In this document: one piece after another, positions 35,140 through 44,489 of the stretch | Position numbering within the stretch: the first letter of the stretch is position 1 | How the letters are laid out: every line of letters starts with the position of its first letter | Source: Heterocephalus glaber | Taxonomy: Eukaryota; Chordata; Mammalia; Rodentia; Bathyergidae | DNA: 64,000 bases | Direction of reading: 5' to 3' | Assembly (NCBI RefSeq): GCF_000247695.1 | Contig: NW_004624779.1 | Coordinates: forward strand, 26,255 to 90,254 | Program-made: the position numbers and the translations under genes | Notes under the pieces: generated by a model | What the model was told of the DNA's origin: nothing | The model's input: the letters and a program-made list of their open reading frames with translations, nothing else | Databases searched by the model: none

Positions 35140-35925
35140 CTTCAATGATTTATTTACATTGGTTTCATTTTCCATTTACTTTAAAACTAAAATAATTTCT
35201 AGTATTCAAATATGCCTTTCATTTGTTACCTAGTCTTTTGATCCTTCTGTATTGATGTCTCAGTACTAGGCACACATACTGAAAATCTGTACTAATTTAT
35301 TCACTGACAGTTAAAATTCTACTTTCAAAACCATTTTGTGTTTATTAAATATAACACTTTACCACAATGACTGTTCTTTTCATGTGTTTTCTATATCATT
35401 GTATCACCAAAAGCAAAGTTTTCTGAGATATATTAGCAGACTAATGTTCAATAAAAATACAAATTAAACTATCTCTGTGAAATGCTATAAAACACAGTTT
35501 GAAACACACAGCTAAAGAAGAATAAAGAATCTGTATTCTTTATTCTAGCCAATGTGTAACTGGAGTCTTGGACAGAGAGAAAAGATGAAAGAATCCGAGG
35601 CAATATTTGGAAAGATATTATTTTCAAGAATTTCGAGAAACTATTAGAAAAGAAAAATCGTTGGATAGAGGAGAAATATCAATGGCTCCTAAGCAGAAGA
35701 AATATAAAGATAACCTCTCCAACAATGAATTACTATAAAATTGTTGCTTTTTAAATCAAAGAGAAAATAATAAAAAGTGCCTGCAATGGTTAAACATCTT
35801 TAAATTAAGAAGGAAAATAACACCCAATCTTAACGTTAACACTGTATTAAATTATCCTTCAAATATGAGAGAAGAATAAAGGTATTTATAAACAACCATT
35901 TTGTAATGGGAGATTTGTTTTTCAA
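35140..35925. other. No recognised feature
   Basis: AT-rich unassigned sequence. A perfect 12-bp hairpin with a 4-base loop is at 35519-35546 (AGAATAAAGAAT, CTGT, ATTCTTTATTCT). Confidence 0.45.
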
Positions 35926-35928
35926 ATA

Positions 35929-36121
35929 GAGTGATACCTCAGTTCACGAACTTTATTCATTCCATGATTCTGGTTGCAAACTGAACTGTAGGAGAACCAA
36001 ATCAAATTTCCCCATAAAGCCAATATTGGAATTTACCATTGAATTTGATTCAGTTCTTGTCCAATTCGGTTTGCAACCAGAATCGTGGAAAGAATTAAGT
36101 TCATGAACTGATGTGCCACTG
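35929..36121. mobile_element. Palindromic mariner-like MITE
   Basis: The 193-bp element is a palindrome along its whole length. The left arm begins GAGTGATACCTCAGTTCACG and the right arm, reversed, begins CAGTGGCACATCAGTTCATG. Both arms contain GATTCTGGTTGCAAAC/GATTCTGGTTGCAAACCG, and the centre is CCAATATTGG at 36020-36029. TA dinucleotides flank it at 35927-35928 and 36122-36123, as expected for Tc1/mariner insertion. It has no transposase. The minus-strand frame at 35953-36231 is incidental. The mariner assignment is by TA target and terminal sequence style. Confidence 0.8.
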
Positions 36122-36123
36122 TA

Positions 36124-36533
36124 TACTGTATATAGTAAATATTCAAGGGAGTTGTTCAGAAAAAGGAAATGATTTTGCTGAGGAACACATAAATTCAAGA
36201 AGAAATATATACCAACTGGAGGGATAAACACATAGAAAATTACAAAGTAACACTGACTTGCATAAAATGATAGTAATGACTTAAGAAGACTAAATAAATA
36301 AATGAGAGCTAGATGGGATTTAGTGGAATAAAAGGGTTCTAAGGCCTTTGCAATGTTTGGGAAGCGGTAATATTATTAATATGTATTAGTAACTGCCCGA
36401 AACTTGTGAAATTTCGAAGTGTGAGGGCTCAGTCCTCCAGACTGCCCAGCCTGCTGCAGTCTTCTGAAAGTGAATGGAAGGCATGAAGATCTAATGATAA
36501 GAAGGAAGAGTATACACAGCAGCACCTCACTGT
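36124..36533. other. No recognised feature
   Basis: Unassigned sequence with a short AATAAATAAATG run. Confidence 0.4.
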
Positions 36534-36547
36534 TGACACCAACTGCA

Positions 36548-36634
36548 GGGCCGGGGATTTAGCTCAGTGGTTTCGCGACCTGCTGCGCAAGCACAAGGAC
36601 CCAAGTTCAATCCCCGGCACCAAAAAAAAAAAAA
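36548..36634 (+). mobile_element. ID-type SINE, first of a tandem pair
   Basis: GGGCCGGGGATTTAGCTCAG, B-box-like AAGTTCAATCCCC, GGCACC and an A tail. The 12-bp duplication ACACCAACTGCA at 36536-36547 and 36738-36749 flanks the pair, not this copy alone. Confidence 0.95.
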
Positions 36635-36641
36635 AAGTGGA

Positions 36642-36727
36642 AAGTTCTGAGGTGGGGATTTAGCTCAATGGTTTCAGTGCCTGCCTCACAAGTGCAAGGT
36701 CCCAAGTTCGATCCCCGGTATAAAAAG
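36642..36727 (+). mobile_element. ID-type SINE, second of a tandem pair
   Basis: GGTGGGGATTTAGCTCAATGG to AAGTTCGATCCCCGGTAT and an A/G tail. AAAAAAGTGGA before it and AAAAAATGGA after it suggest it landed in the tail of the first ID, carrying a few extra 5' bases. Confidence 0.9.
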
Positions 36728-36868
36728 AAAAAATGGAACACCAACTGCAAATTTGAGGGGTTTATGCAATTGGTGCTATTGGTAATTTACAAGCTATTAT
36801 ACTTAAAGTTATGATATTTTATAAAGAAAAGATATAGATCCTATGGATTATTACAAAGAAAATATATA

Positions 36869-37271
36869 TGTTATGGCTTGTGTCTAGATCCCTACCCCAA
36901 AGGCTCATGCAGTCACAGGTGGGGCTTTTTCAGAGGTGGCTGAATCTAGTGTGTGATGCTGGGATGAAGGGTGTGTGATTAGTAAATCAGTCTCCGGATT
37001 GGTTTGCCACCCACCCTAAGCCCAGTAGCCTAGACAGAACATAAAAGGGGCAAAAAGAAGCTGCTATTGTGGCTTAAACTTGTAACTTGCTTGCTTTGCT
37101 ATCATCTGCCTGCCATGAATTGTTTCTCTCCTATGATGCCATGCTATCCTTCTTTGGAGCTAGACAACTATGGACTGAAACTTCTATGAATTGTGAGCCA
37201 AATAAACCATTCTTCCTTCAATTTTAGGTGTTGGGTATTTTGTCTCAGCAACTAAAAGAGTAACTAAGACC
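36869..37271 (+). mobile_element. MaLR-type solo LTR
   Basis: Begins TGTTATGGCTTGTGTC and ends near AGTAACTAAGACC. It contains GGGGCTTTTTCAGAGGTGGC, GTGTGTGATGCTGGGATGAA, and AATAAACC as polyadenylation signal at about 37201. ATATA on both sides is a possible 5-bp duplication, though low in complexity. Same family as 30233-30621 (minus) and 42847-43229. Confidence 0.87.
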
Positions 37272-37631
37272 ATATACATCCAAAGGAAGAGACATATGGG
37301 AAGAGGTTGGCAGGTTTCCAAACACAGGGCATGTTAATCTCTGGCATTCATTTGTTGCCATCCAAATCCTCATATGAGTGTAGGCATCCAAAGTGTTTAT
37401 TGGCATTGTTCCAGCATGTAGGCATGATTGATTGATTAATTCCCCATACAGTTGAGCCTAGCCTCCAGCAAACCCTTCCCTGGGGGACAAGCTGATCTCA
37501 TGTGGCCTGAGTGGCCCACCATGAGTATTAACTATTAATTTTGGGACAAAAGGCTCATCATAAATAAAAGCCTTATCATTCCAGAAATTCCCAGAGATTG
37601 CCTTTCAAGGAGCAAATAATAGTGCAGACCT

Positions 37632-37657
37632 GTGCTTGCTTCAGCAGCACATATATT
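37632..37657 (+). pseudogene. Truncated U6 snRNA retro-insertion, no tail
   Basis: GTGCTTGCTTCAGCAGCACA followed by TATATT is the first 26 nt of U6 snRNA with a few changes. A perfect 18-bp duplication, AAATAATAGTGCAGACCT, flanks it at 37614-37631 and 37658-37675. No A tail and no remaining U6 sequence are present. Normal U6 continues with TAAAA after this point, and the right flank also begins with AAAT, so the junction shows microhomology. Not functional. Confidence 0.93.
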
Positions 37658-37679
37658 AAATAATAGTGCAGACCTCTCG

Positions 37680-38500
37680 TTGGGCAAAGTTGAATGCTTT
37701 ACTACCCAGGGCATGCACTGGCCTTTGGCTAAGACATCCTTAGAGCAAAACTATCCATATTTGTCTGGCATTTACATTTAATAAATTATTTATATGACAG
37801 ACACAGCAATAGTATTAGTATAATTAAACTAAACATTTAGAGGAACCGGTGAAATAGTAATAAGTTTAAAAACAACTACACCATCCTATAATTCCATGAC
37901 ACATATATTCATATTTTTTGCCTTCTGATTTGCTATTATTTGTACCTTATGATAAACTAGGACATAACTATTTAGCATAGAAATTAGCTGATGGTTATCT
38001 AAATAGTTTTTCTACAGGACAGCCATTTTCCATTAGTATTAAATCCCAAGACAGCTTTTACTTGATTCCCCAATGCATTTGACCATCAATGTTGATATTA
38101 TCATGTTACCAAGAGTGCAAATGTTACACTATATCATAGTATGGCAGATGATATCTAAAAAATAAGAATCAGAAAAGACTAGACCATTTTTAGAATTCAA
38201 CTCAGTGATCGACAGTACAATCCATCATCGTAACATGACTAAATATCTCCTAGGGCAGTGCCTCTCTGGTTTGTAGGTTTCCTTCCCATTCAACCTTGCC
38301 AGGGTCCCAAAGCAGGAGTGGTAGTTTGCCTTTCAGACATCTGGTCAAATTGAGCTCAGTGATAATATCATCTCTCTACTATCAGAATCTTTTAAGGTAT
38401 TAATACAATACTGAATTTTCCTTCACTACATAGCTACTCATTCATTCTTTTTCTTTCAGTTATTGTCTTTTAATTTTAGGCAAATTTTTCATCGTTGGAA
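37680..38500. other. No recognised feature
   Basis: AT-rich unassigned sequence. Confidence 0.4.
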
Positions 38501-39640
38501 AGGATGTTGGGTTCAGTGATTAGTGCCATCCAGATTGTTAGTCATAAGACTAGTTAGCACATGCTTTCCCCTCTTGCTGCTCTCATTCATTTGAGTAGAG
38601 ATAGAGAGGTAGCAGGTTATGGTGAGCACTAGGAAATTGACTCTTCCTCACTTCCAACCCCAATTTTGCTAGGGACAATCAACCTCATCAGGCTTTGAGG
38701 AATTTTGATATAAAGGCTTAAAGGTACAGTTGCAGTTTTTCGTTTAGGAATCATTTTTGCTTTCTGCACTAGCCAACTACTACATCAGACAGGAATAAAG
38801 AAAGTTAAAAATATGTGACAGGAAAAAGAAATAATACATACTCTTATACCATGTGCCCCTCTCTCCACAGTGGGGAGAATAGCATAGTCATACTAGAATC
38901 CTCCCCAACCTCTACTTCCCCAATCCCTCAGAAAAGTAAAGGAATCTATCTAGTAGCCATCCCTTTATTGGCCTCATTCAGGTTGAATATGAGCACCCTC
39001 TTCTGCAGGCATCTGAATCAGCCTTTCTTGCATCTCTTCTCTTAGTTTAGACAATAATTGTTTCACTTTATCATTCCAGTTCTTTGTCAACCCATTACCC
39101 TGTGGATGAAATTTCTCTACTTGTTACTAGGCATTATAGGCTGTAAAATTCCCTGTTCCTAGGTATTATTAATCCATGGACCATATTGGTGGAATTTCAG
39201 TTATAGTTCTTTTATAGCCTAAACATTTGACTCTGCCAGCAGATACAGAAAATACAGTCCAGAATAGCTGTCTGTTCATGTTAGGGCCCATTTGTAGCCT
39301 CTAGGAGCAATAGGCATCGATCCATCTTGCCTGCTTTGTACAGAGCTTCCTCCTCAGGGAATTGTCCCCACAGCCATCTCTAGTCTATATCTCTCTTCTT
39401 GACAGACAGCTCAGTTCTTATTGAAATTTTTGTGCCTCAGAAAATGTAAGAGGAAAATATCTGCATCTCCAGAACTCTTGAGTGTCCACTCATTTCATGG
39501 ATCCAGGTGGCTTTCTCAAGCCAATGCACCAGAGACCCACCTTGTGGTTCCAGTCATCTTCTGGTCTTGATGGGGACTCTTCTGATGGCTCCAGGAAGAG
39601 TTTGGAGGGCATACTATAAGGGGGAATAGAACACTACCTA
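38500..39640. other. Unassigned, more GC-rich than its flanks
   Basis: The block has a character unlike the AT-rich flanks, and on the minus strand there are broken stretches of coding-like sequence around 39010-39180. It might be a decayed internal part of an endogenous retrovirus, but I see no catalytic motif to prove it. Confidence 0.25.
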
Positions 39641-39829
39641 GTTGAAAGAATAGAAGGTCATTTAAACAATTAGATTTGAGCTTTATCTCTGTCCTGTGAC
39701 ACTAGGTGCAAGGTTTAAATATGAAGACTTCTGCCTTCTGCCTGTATAAAATGGTTGTAATAAATTGTTGCCTATTGTCTGTGAGAAAATATAGGAAATT
39801 ATAGCTCACATCCACTGAGGATCTGATGA

Positions 39830-39950
39830 CTGCTGGTAATAAGCTTGACCCTGAATCTATGAGTTGTTTAATAACAGTTAAAGCTCCCAACAACCTTTTG
39901 AGACAGTAGGGTATATAAATAAAGTGCAAATAAGAATATTCCATGAACTG
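39830..39950 (-). mobile_element. MIR or L2 remnant, minus strand
   Basis: GCTCCCAACAACCTTTTGAG then ACAGTAGGG resembles a reversed MIR 3' part (CACAACAACCCTATGAGGTAGG). Partial and diverged. Confidence 0.45.
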
Positions 39951-40218
39951 TAAAAATTAATGCCTAGTTATTATCTCAAAATTATGTTTGAATTCTTATC
40001 TACCATATGTTAGATGGTTGACATGCTATCCGTATTGCAGTGATGAGAACAGATTTTAATTTTTTTCAGTATCATAAAGATTCAGTGTGTCAGTATACAT
40101 CATGGAAATTGCTAAGCTTTGTTTCTTTTTTATAGCAGATTCTGCTTTCCTATTTCAATAACCTAAAATGTTTAAATATTTCAATATGCATTTTAGACTT
40201 TGCTTTAGGAATTTTTGA

Positions 40219-41729
40219 AAGATAACTTTGCTGGATACAACAGTCTAGTTTGGAAGTTATTTTCTTTTAGGGCTTGAAATACTTGACCCCAGACTCTCCA
40301 TGATTTGAAGGTTTGTGTTGAAAAATCTGCCATGATTCTGATGGGCTTTCCTTTATAGGTGATTTGTTTCTTTTCTCTAACTGCCTGTAGGATTTTGTTC
40401 TTCTGTTGGCTTTCTGAGATCTTAATTATTATGTGTCTAGGTGTAGGTTGTTTTTTTTTTATCATGGCTAATTGGAGTTCTATATGCCTCACTTGTTTGA
40501 ATGTCCAATTCTCTACCCCTGTCTGGGAAGTTTTCTACTATTACTTCTGTGAACAGTTTTTTTTATGTCAATTGTACTTTCTCCTGTTTTTTCATGGACT
40601 CCTATTAGTCTTATGTTATTCTTCCTTCCATCATCTAGCAGCTGCTGGATTGATTTCTCATGGTCCCTTACTATTTTTAAGGAATCTGTTTTCAAGGTCC
40701 TTAACCGCAATCTATATCTGATATTCTTCTATATCTTCTATATCTGTCTTCTATATCTGATAATTCTTCTATATCTGATATTCTATCTTCAGATTCTCTC
40801 AATCTGCTATGCATGCTTACAATGGAGTTTTTAATCTCCTGAATATCTGTTTGAATCTGTTTCATGGATTCTGTTTCTTTCTTATGCTGGGCATTCATGT
40901 CATGGCTTCCAGCATATTTCTGAACTCATCTATTTTTTTTATCTGTTTCTGTTCTAGAGCCTCTGATTATGTCTTTCACTCTGCTCACCATCTCTGTAGT
41001 TATCTGGGAGATTATTTGTGCTTTGAATTTTTCTAGAGCCTCATTCATCTGTTTTGTTACTTCCTGTGCTATCAGTTCAGGGTGTCAAAGTGGTTGATTA
41101 TCAGACTTTTCCACCTCTTTTTCCCCAGAAATTGCCTTTTATCGGGTGGAAGCCTGGGTTTGTGACTTGCTTAAATGTCTTCTCATTTTTGTTTTTGGTA
41201 CTGTCAGTTATAAGTCAATGAGTCCCAGTAAGCTAGTCACAGACCCACGAGATTCAGACAGACTTCCAGCTGCAAGTCCCAAATTGAGCTCCCTGCCCTC
41301 CCACAGGGCCGAACTCCGCAAGGTTCTACTACAGGTTCCAGCTGTCTTTTCCCTGAAAATAGTCCAGGATCAAATGGGAGGTGATGATCCCTCCAACTTA
41401 CTAAGCACGGTGGTCTGGTGTGCCTATATTGCAGAGATTATCTTCACTTTTCCAGGGAGCTTCAGCTTTCAATAGGGAGGCTGAAAGAGGCCCTCTCTCT
41501 ACTGTTCATCCCTGCAACTCAGGACAATGGTCTTTGTGTCCCCCTGTGCCTCTGTAGCATGGAACCGGGTAGCTGCACAGCCAAGAGGCCAGGGGCAGGT
41601 GTGGGGGGAGTGGGGGGGTTGTTACAGGTGCCCACTGGGCCAAGCCTGCGGCCCGTGGGCCTACGGGGTGGGGTGGGGGTGTCCTTACTGTCTCCTGGAT
41701 GCGAGCGGGTGAGGCAAGCTGGAAGGAGA
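40219..41729 (-). mobile_element. L1 5' UTR plus ORF1 only, 3'-truncated
   Basis: Read on the minus strand, a GC-rich 5' UTR (about 41729-41065) is followed by ORF1 (about 41045-40219). ORF1 parts are visible as a coiled-coil segment (40898-40701), an RRM-like segment (40710-40513) and the C-terminal domain (40492-40219, with PAKLSFK at its end). Frameshifts and stops break it. The element stops inside the last part of ORF1: no ORF2, 3' UTR or A tail follows. The 17-bp duplication GCTTTAGGAATTTTTGA at 40202-40218 and 41730-41746 flanks it exactly. The frames at 41146-41795 are chance products of the 5' UTR. Confidence 0.9.
40700..40800. repeat. CTTCTATATCTGATA-type internal tandem repeats
   Basis: Imperfect TTCTATATCTGATA units lie inside the coiled-coil part of the L1 ORF1. 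On the minus strand they read as repeated SDIE/DRY-like residues. They break the reading frame, so they are probably an expansion after insertion or an old ORF1 length variant. Confidence 0.8.
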
Positions 41730-41749
41730 GCTTTAGGAATTTTTGATGA

Positions 41750-42845
41750 TTCCTTGCTGAGATTTGGGGTACACTTCCCACCTTTTATTTCTTAGCATTG
41801 CTAAAAATAGTTGATTCTTCCTGTAAGTAAAATTTGATTGAACAAATTTATCATTTGTCTTTTTAAAAATCTACATTTGTTTTCTTCAAGTAAATTAATG
41901 AGTCTATTCAATCTCTAAAAATACTAATAACAACCATTTTCAATAGTGCCCATAAGTTTTCTTTTTGAACACACAGACCATAATGTGAAGAGTGAATATA
42001 TTATTTATAACAATTGAGATCTGTTAGAACAATAGACAACCCTCCAAATCCAAAGCTTTCATATCCATGAATTCCAGTGGCAGGAAATAAAAAAATATTT
42101 GGAAAAAAACTTGTCTGTACCTAGCAGGGATAGATTTTTCTTGTCACCATTACTCCCTAAACAATACACTAATACAACGAATTATATAAAGTTTAAATCA
42201 CAATAGATGTTATAAGAAATCTAAAAATAATTTAGAGTATATGAGAGGAGGCATACAATTTATATGCAAATACTCCCTAATTTATATTACAAACTTGAGC
42301 CCATGTGGATTTTCTTATCTGAGAAGTTCCAGGAACATGTCCTCCACAGATACAAGAAATAATTTTATGTAATATATAAAGCAGAGCATTCTATGAGGTG
42401 AGTCTTTAGTCTTGAAAGGCAAATGTTCAGGAGCAGAAAAATCTGTGTGTCATATTAGAAATAACCTTGAGTTATTTTTCCTGCCTACAGCAAGTATAGC
42501 TTCTCAAATGAGAATAAAAATCAACTTAACCAAATTTAACCTAGCCAAATTTAAATGATTGCTTCTTTACTGTTAAATCGTTGTTTTCTCTTAATTATTC
42601 CAGAGTAGTATTTAATAGTCCTGGGACAAGAAGATCCTCAGACATGTAAAAATAATGAATAAAATAAATGATAGTGGAAAAGCATGTGAAAGCAGCTGAT
42701 TTTTTGCATATGCAAAGTGAGCAAGCTTTGGAAGAAAAAGACATGTATTGAATTTGGCTAATACATTTTTGGGCATGAAAACTTCTTAAGGGGGAAAATA
42801 CTGTGTATATTGTCTGTTTCTTAAAAGCCTATTTCATTAAAGGGG
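41750..42845. other. No recognised feature
   Basis: AT-rich unassigned sequence. Confidence 0.4.
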
Positions 42846-42846
42846 C

Positions 42847-43229
42847 TGTTATGGTTTAAGTCTAGATGTTCCCCCAAAGCTTCATCAGGTCATAGGTGGC
42901 TTTTTCACAGATGGCTGAATCCAGAGTGTGTGATACTGGGATTAAGGGGACGTGATTCCTAAACTATTACACTGATTGGTTTGGCATCACCCTAATCCCA
43001 GTAGTCTGGATAAGAAAGACACTGTTAAGATCCCCTACTTGCTTTGCTACCTTCTTCCCTCCATGAACTGTTTCTCCTCAGTGATGCCCCTTGCCATGTG
43101 CCTCTCTGCCTTGGAGCCAGCTGATTATGGACTGAAACCTCTATAAACTGGGAGCTTAATAAACCCTTTTCCCTTTAACTTTGAGTGTCTGGTATTTTTG
43201 TCTCAGTATTGAGAGAAGAGTAAGAAACA
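42847..43229 (+). mobile_element. MaLR-type solo LTR
   Basis: Begins TGTTATGGTTTAAGTC; contains GTGTGTGATACTGGGATTAA, a polyadenylation signal in GGAGCTTAATAAACCC and the end TTGTCTCAGTATTGAGAG. Same family as 36869-37271. Confidence 0.87.
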
Positions 43230-43464
43230 CATGGGTTATTTGGCTGCCAATTTCTATTCAGAATCCATTGTCTTGCTCTTCCTTGTTCCAGACATCTTGA
43301 ACCTGTGTGATTCAGGGGAAGCTGATCCTGATTTCAGCTCTAAACATGTCTCTTAAAATCCAAGCAAACCATGATCCTCCCATCTTTTTTCCAGAGATTA
43401 TTCAGAACTTAGCCTTAGCTAAGCATTCTTGATTTCTCTTGAAGACTGATTTTGGTTAAGGTAG

Positions 43465-43650
43465 TAATTCTCCAACTGTGGTCAAGTGCCTCCTCAGACT
43501 TTCCCTATGGACTTGCTACAAATGTAAATTCAATGTGTATTTCTGAAACCTATTGGATCAGAAACTTGAGGAGGGAGCCCTGCCAACAACCCATGTATTA
43601 ACAGGCCCTCCAGGTGATTCTGATACTTGCTTAAATTTGAGAAAGAATGG
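43465..43650 (+). mobile_element. MER5A-type hAT-Charlie DNA transposon remnant
   Basis: Left end TTCTCCAACTGTGGTCAAG, middle GGATCAGAAACTTGAGGAGG, right CAGGCCCTCCAGGTGATTCTG and AATTTGAGAAAG. The order and words match MER5A well. Confidence 0.88.
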
Positions 43651-43821
43651 GTAAAGGGATGAGCACCTGAATTAGGTGGACTCAATCTGATACAAGGAAA
43701 GGATTTTATCCTGTGGCTGTGAAGTAGGTTTTTCCTGTTTTTACTGATTTAACTATGGAACCAAATTACCACAATTGCTGCTTAGGCTTTTTGACAGCAT
43801 CAGAGAATTCAGCTTAAGTGC

Positions 43822-44155
43822 AATAATCTGAATGTTTTTGTTCCCCACATCTCATAATCAAAATATATAGAAGCCTGCCCTCCACTGGGATGGTACATGG
43901 AGGTGGGGACTCTGGTTACTGATTAGGTCATGAAGGTGGAGCCTTCATGAATGGAATTAGGAGACCATGGAGCACTCCCTCACTTCTCCCACCACGTCAG
44001 AACACTGCAAAAAGTAAGCAGTCTATGAATCAGGAAGGGGACTGCATCTGCCAGCACTGTGCTTGGGGACTTTGCAGCCTCCAGAACTATGTGAAATCAA
44101 TGCTTATTGATTAAGTCACCCAGTCTAGGCAACACAAAGACACTGACGTAAAAAT
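43822..44155 (+). mobile_element. ERVL-MaLR LTR, MLT1-like
   Basis: ACATGGAGGTGGGGACTCTGG, GATTAGGTCATGAAGGTGGA, GCCTTCATGAATGGAATTAG, GCAGCCTCCAGAACTATGTG, then AGTCACCCAGTCTAGG match an MLT1 LTR over its length. Ancient solo LTR. Confidence 0.88.
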
Positions 44156-44329
44156 GAGGTGAATAGAATAAAAACAGCATAAACTTGGCAGTGTTGCTAG
44201 TAGAGCACCAATGGGCTTCTAGTTCAGGAAGAAAGGTGCATTTCCTTTCTCTTTAAACACATTTAGCTCAAGTTTTCTGTAATTGCAGCAGAAAACATCC
44301 TAACTGATTCAACACTGAAATGCATAGAA

Positions 44330-44485
44330 TATTAGTTTATTTATTTAACAGATATGTATTATGTGCCAGCTATGGTTCTATTCCTCAAACATATGAAAAT
44401 GAATCATGATACCAAAATAAAATTCCAACTTAATGGTGTTTGCATTTTAATTGAATAAAGAGATTAAAAAATGAATTGTAAACTT
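44330..44485 (+). mobile_element. L2-like remnant
   Basis: TTTATTTAACAGATATGTAT, TATGTGCCAGCTATGGTTCT and a later TAATTGAATAAAGAG resemble the L2 block with ACTATGTGCCAGGCACTG. Diverged. Confidence 0.6.
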
Positions 44486-44489
44486 TCAA

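Noticed and set aside
37725..37750. GGCCTTTGGCTAAGA, similar to a stretch of U2 snRNA, 75 bp after the U6 fragment
   Set aside because: About 15 bases with a gap, no 5' or 3' extension and no flanking duplication; probably chance.
41146..41795. Open frames of 109 and 125 codons on the plus strand
   Set aside because: They are antisense to the GC-rich 5' UTR of a minus-strand L1.
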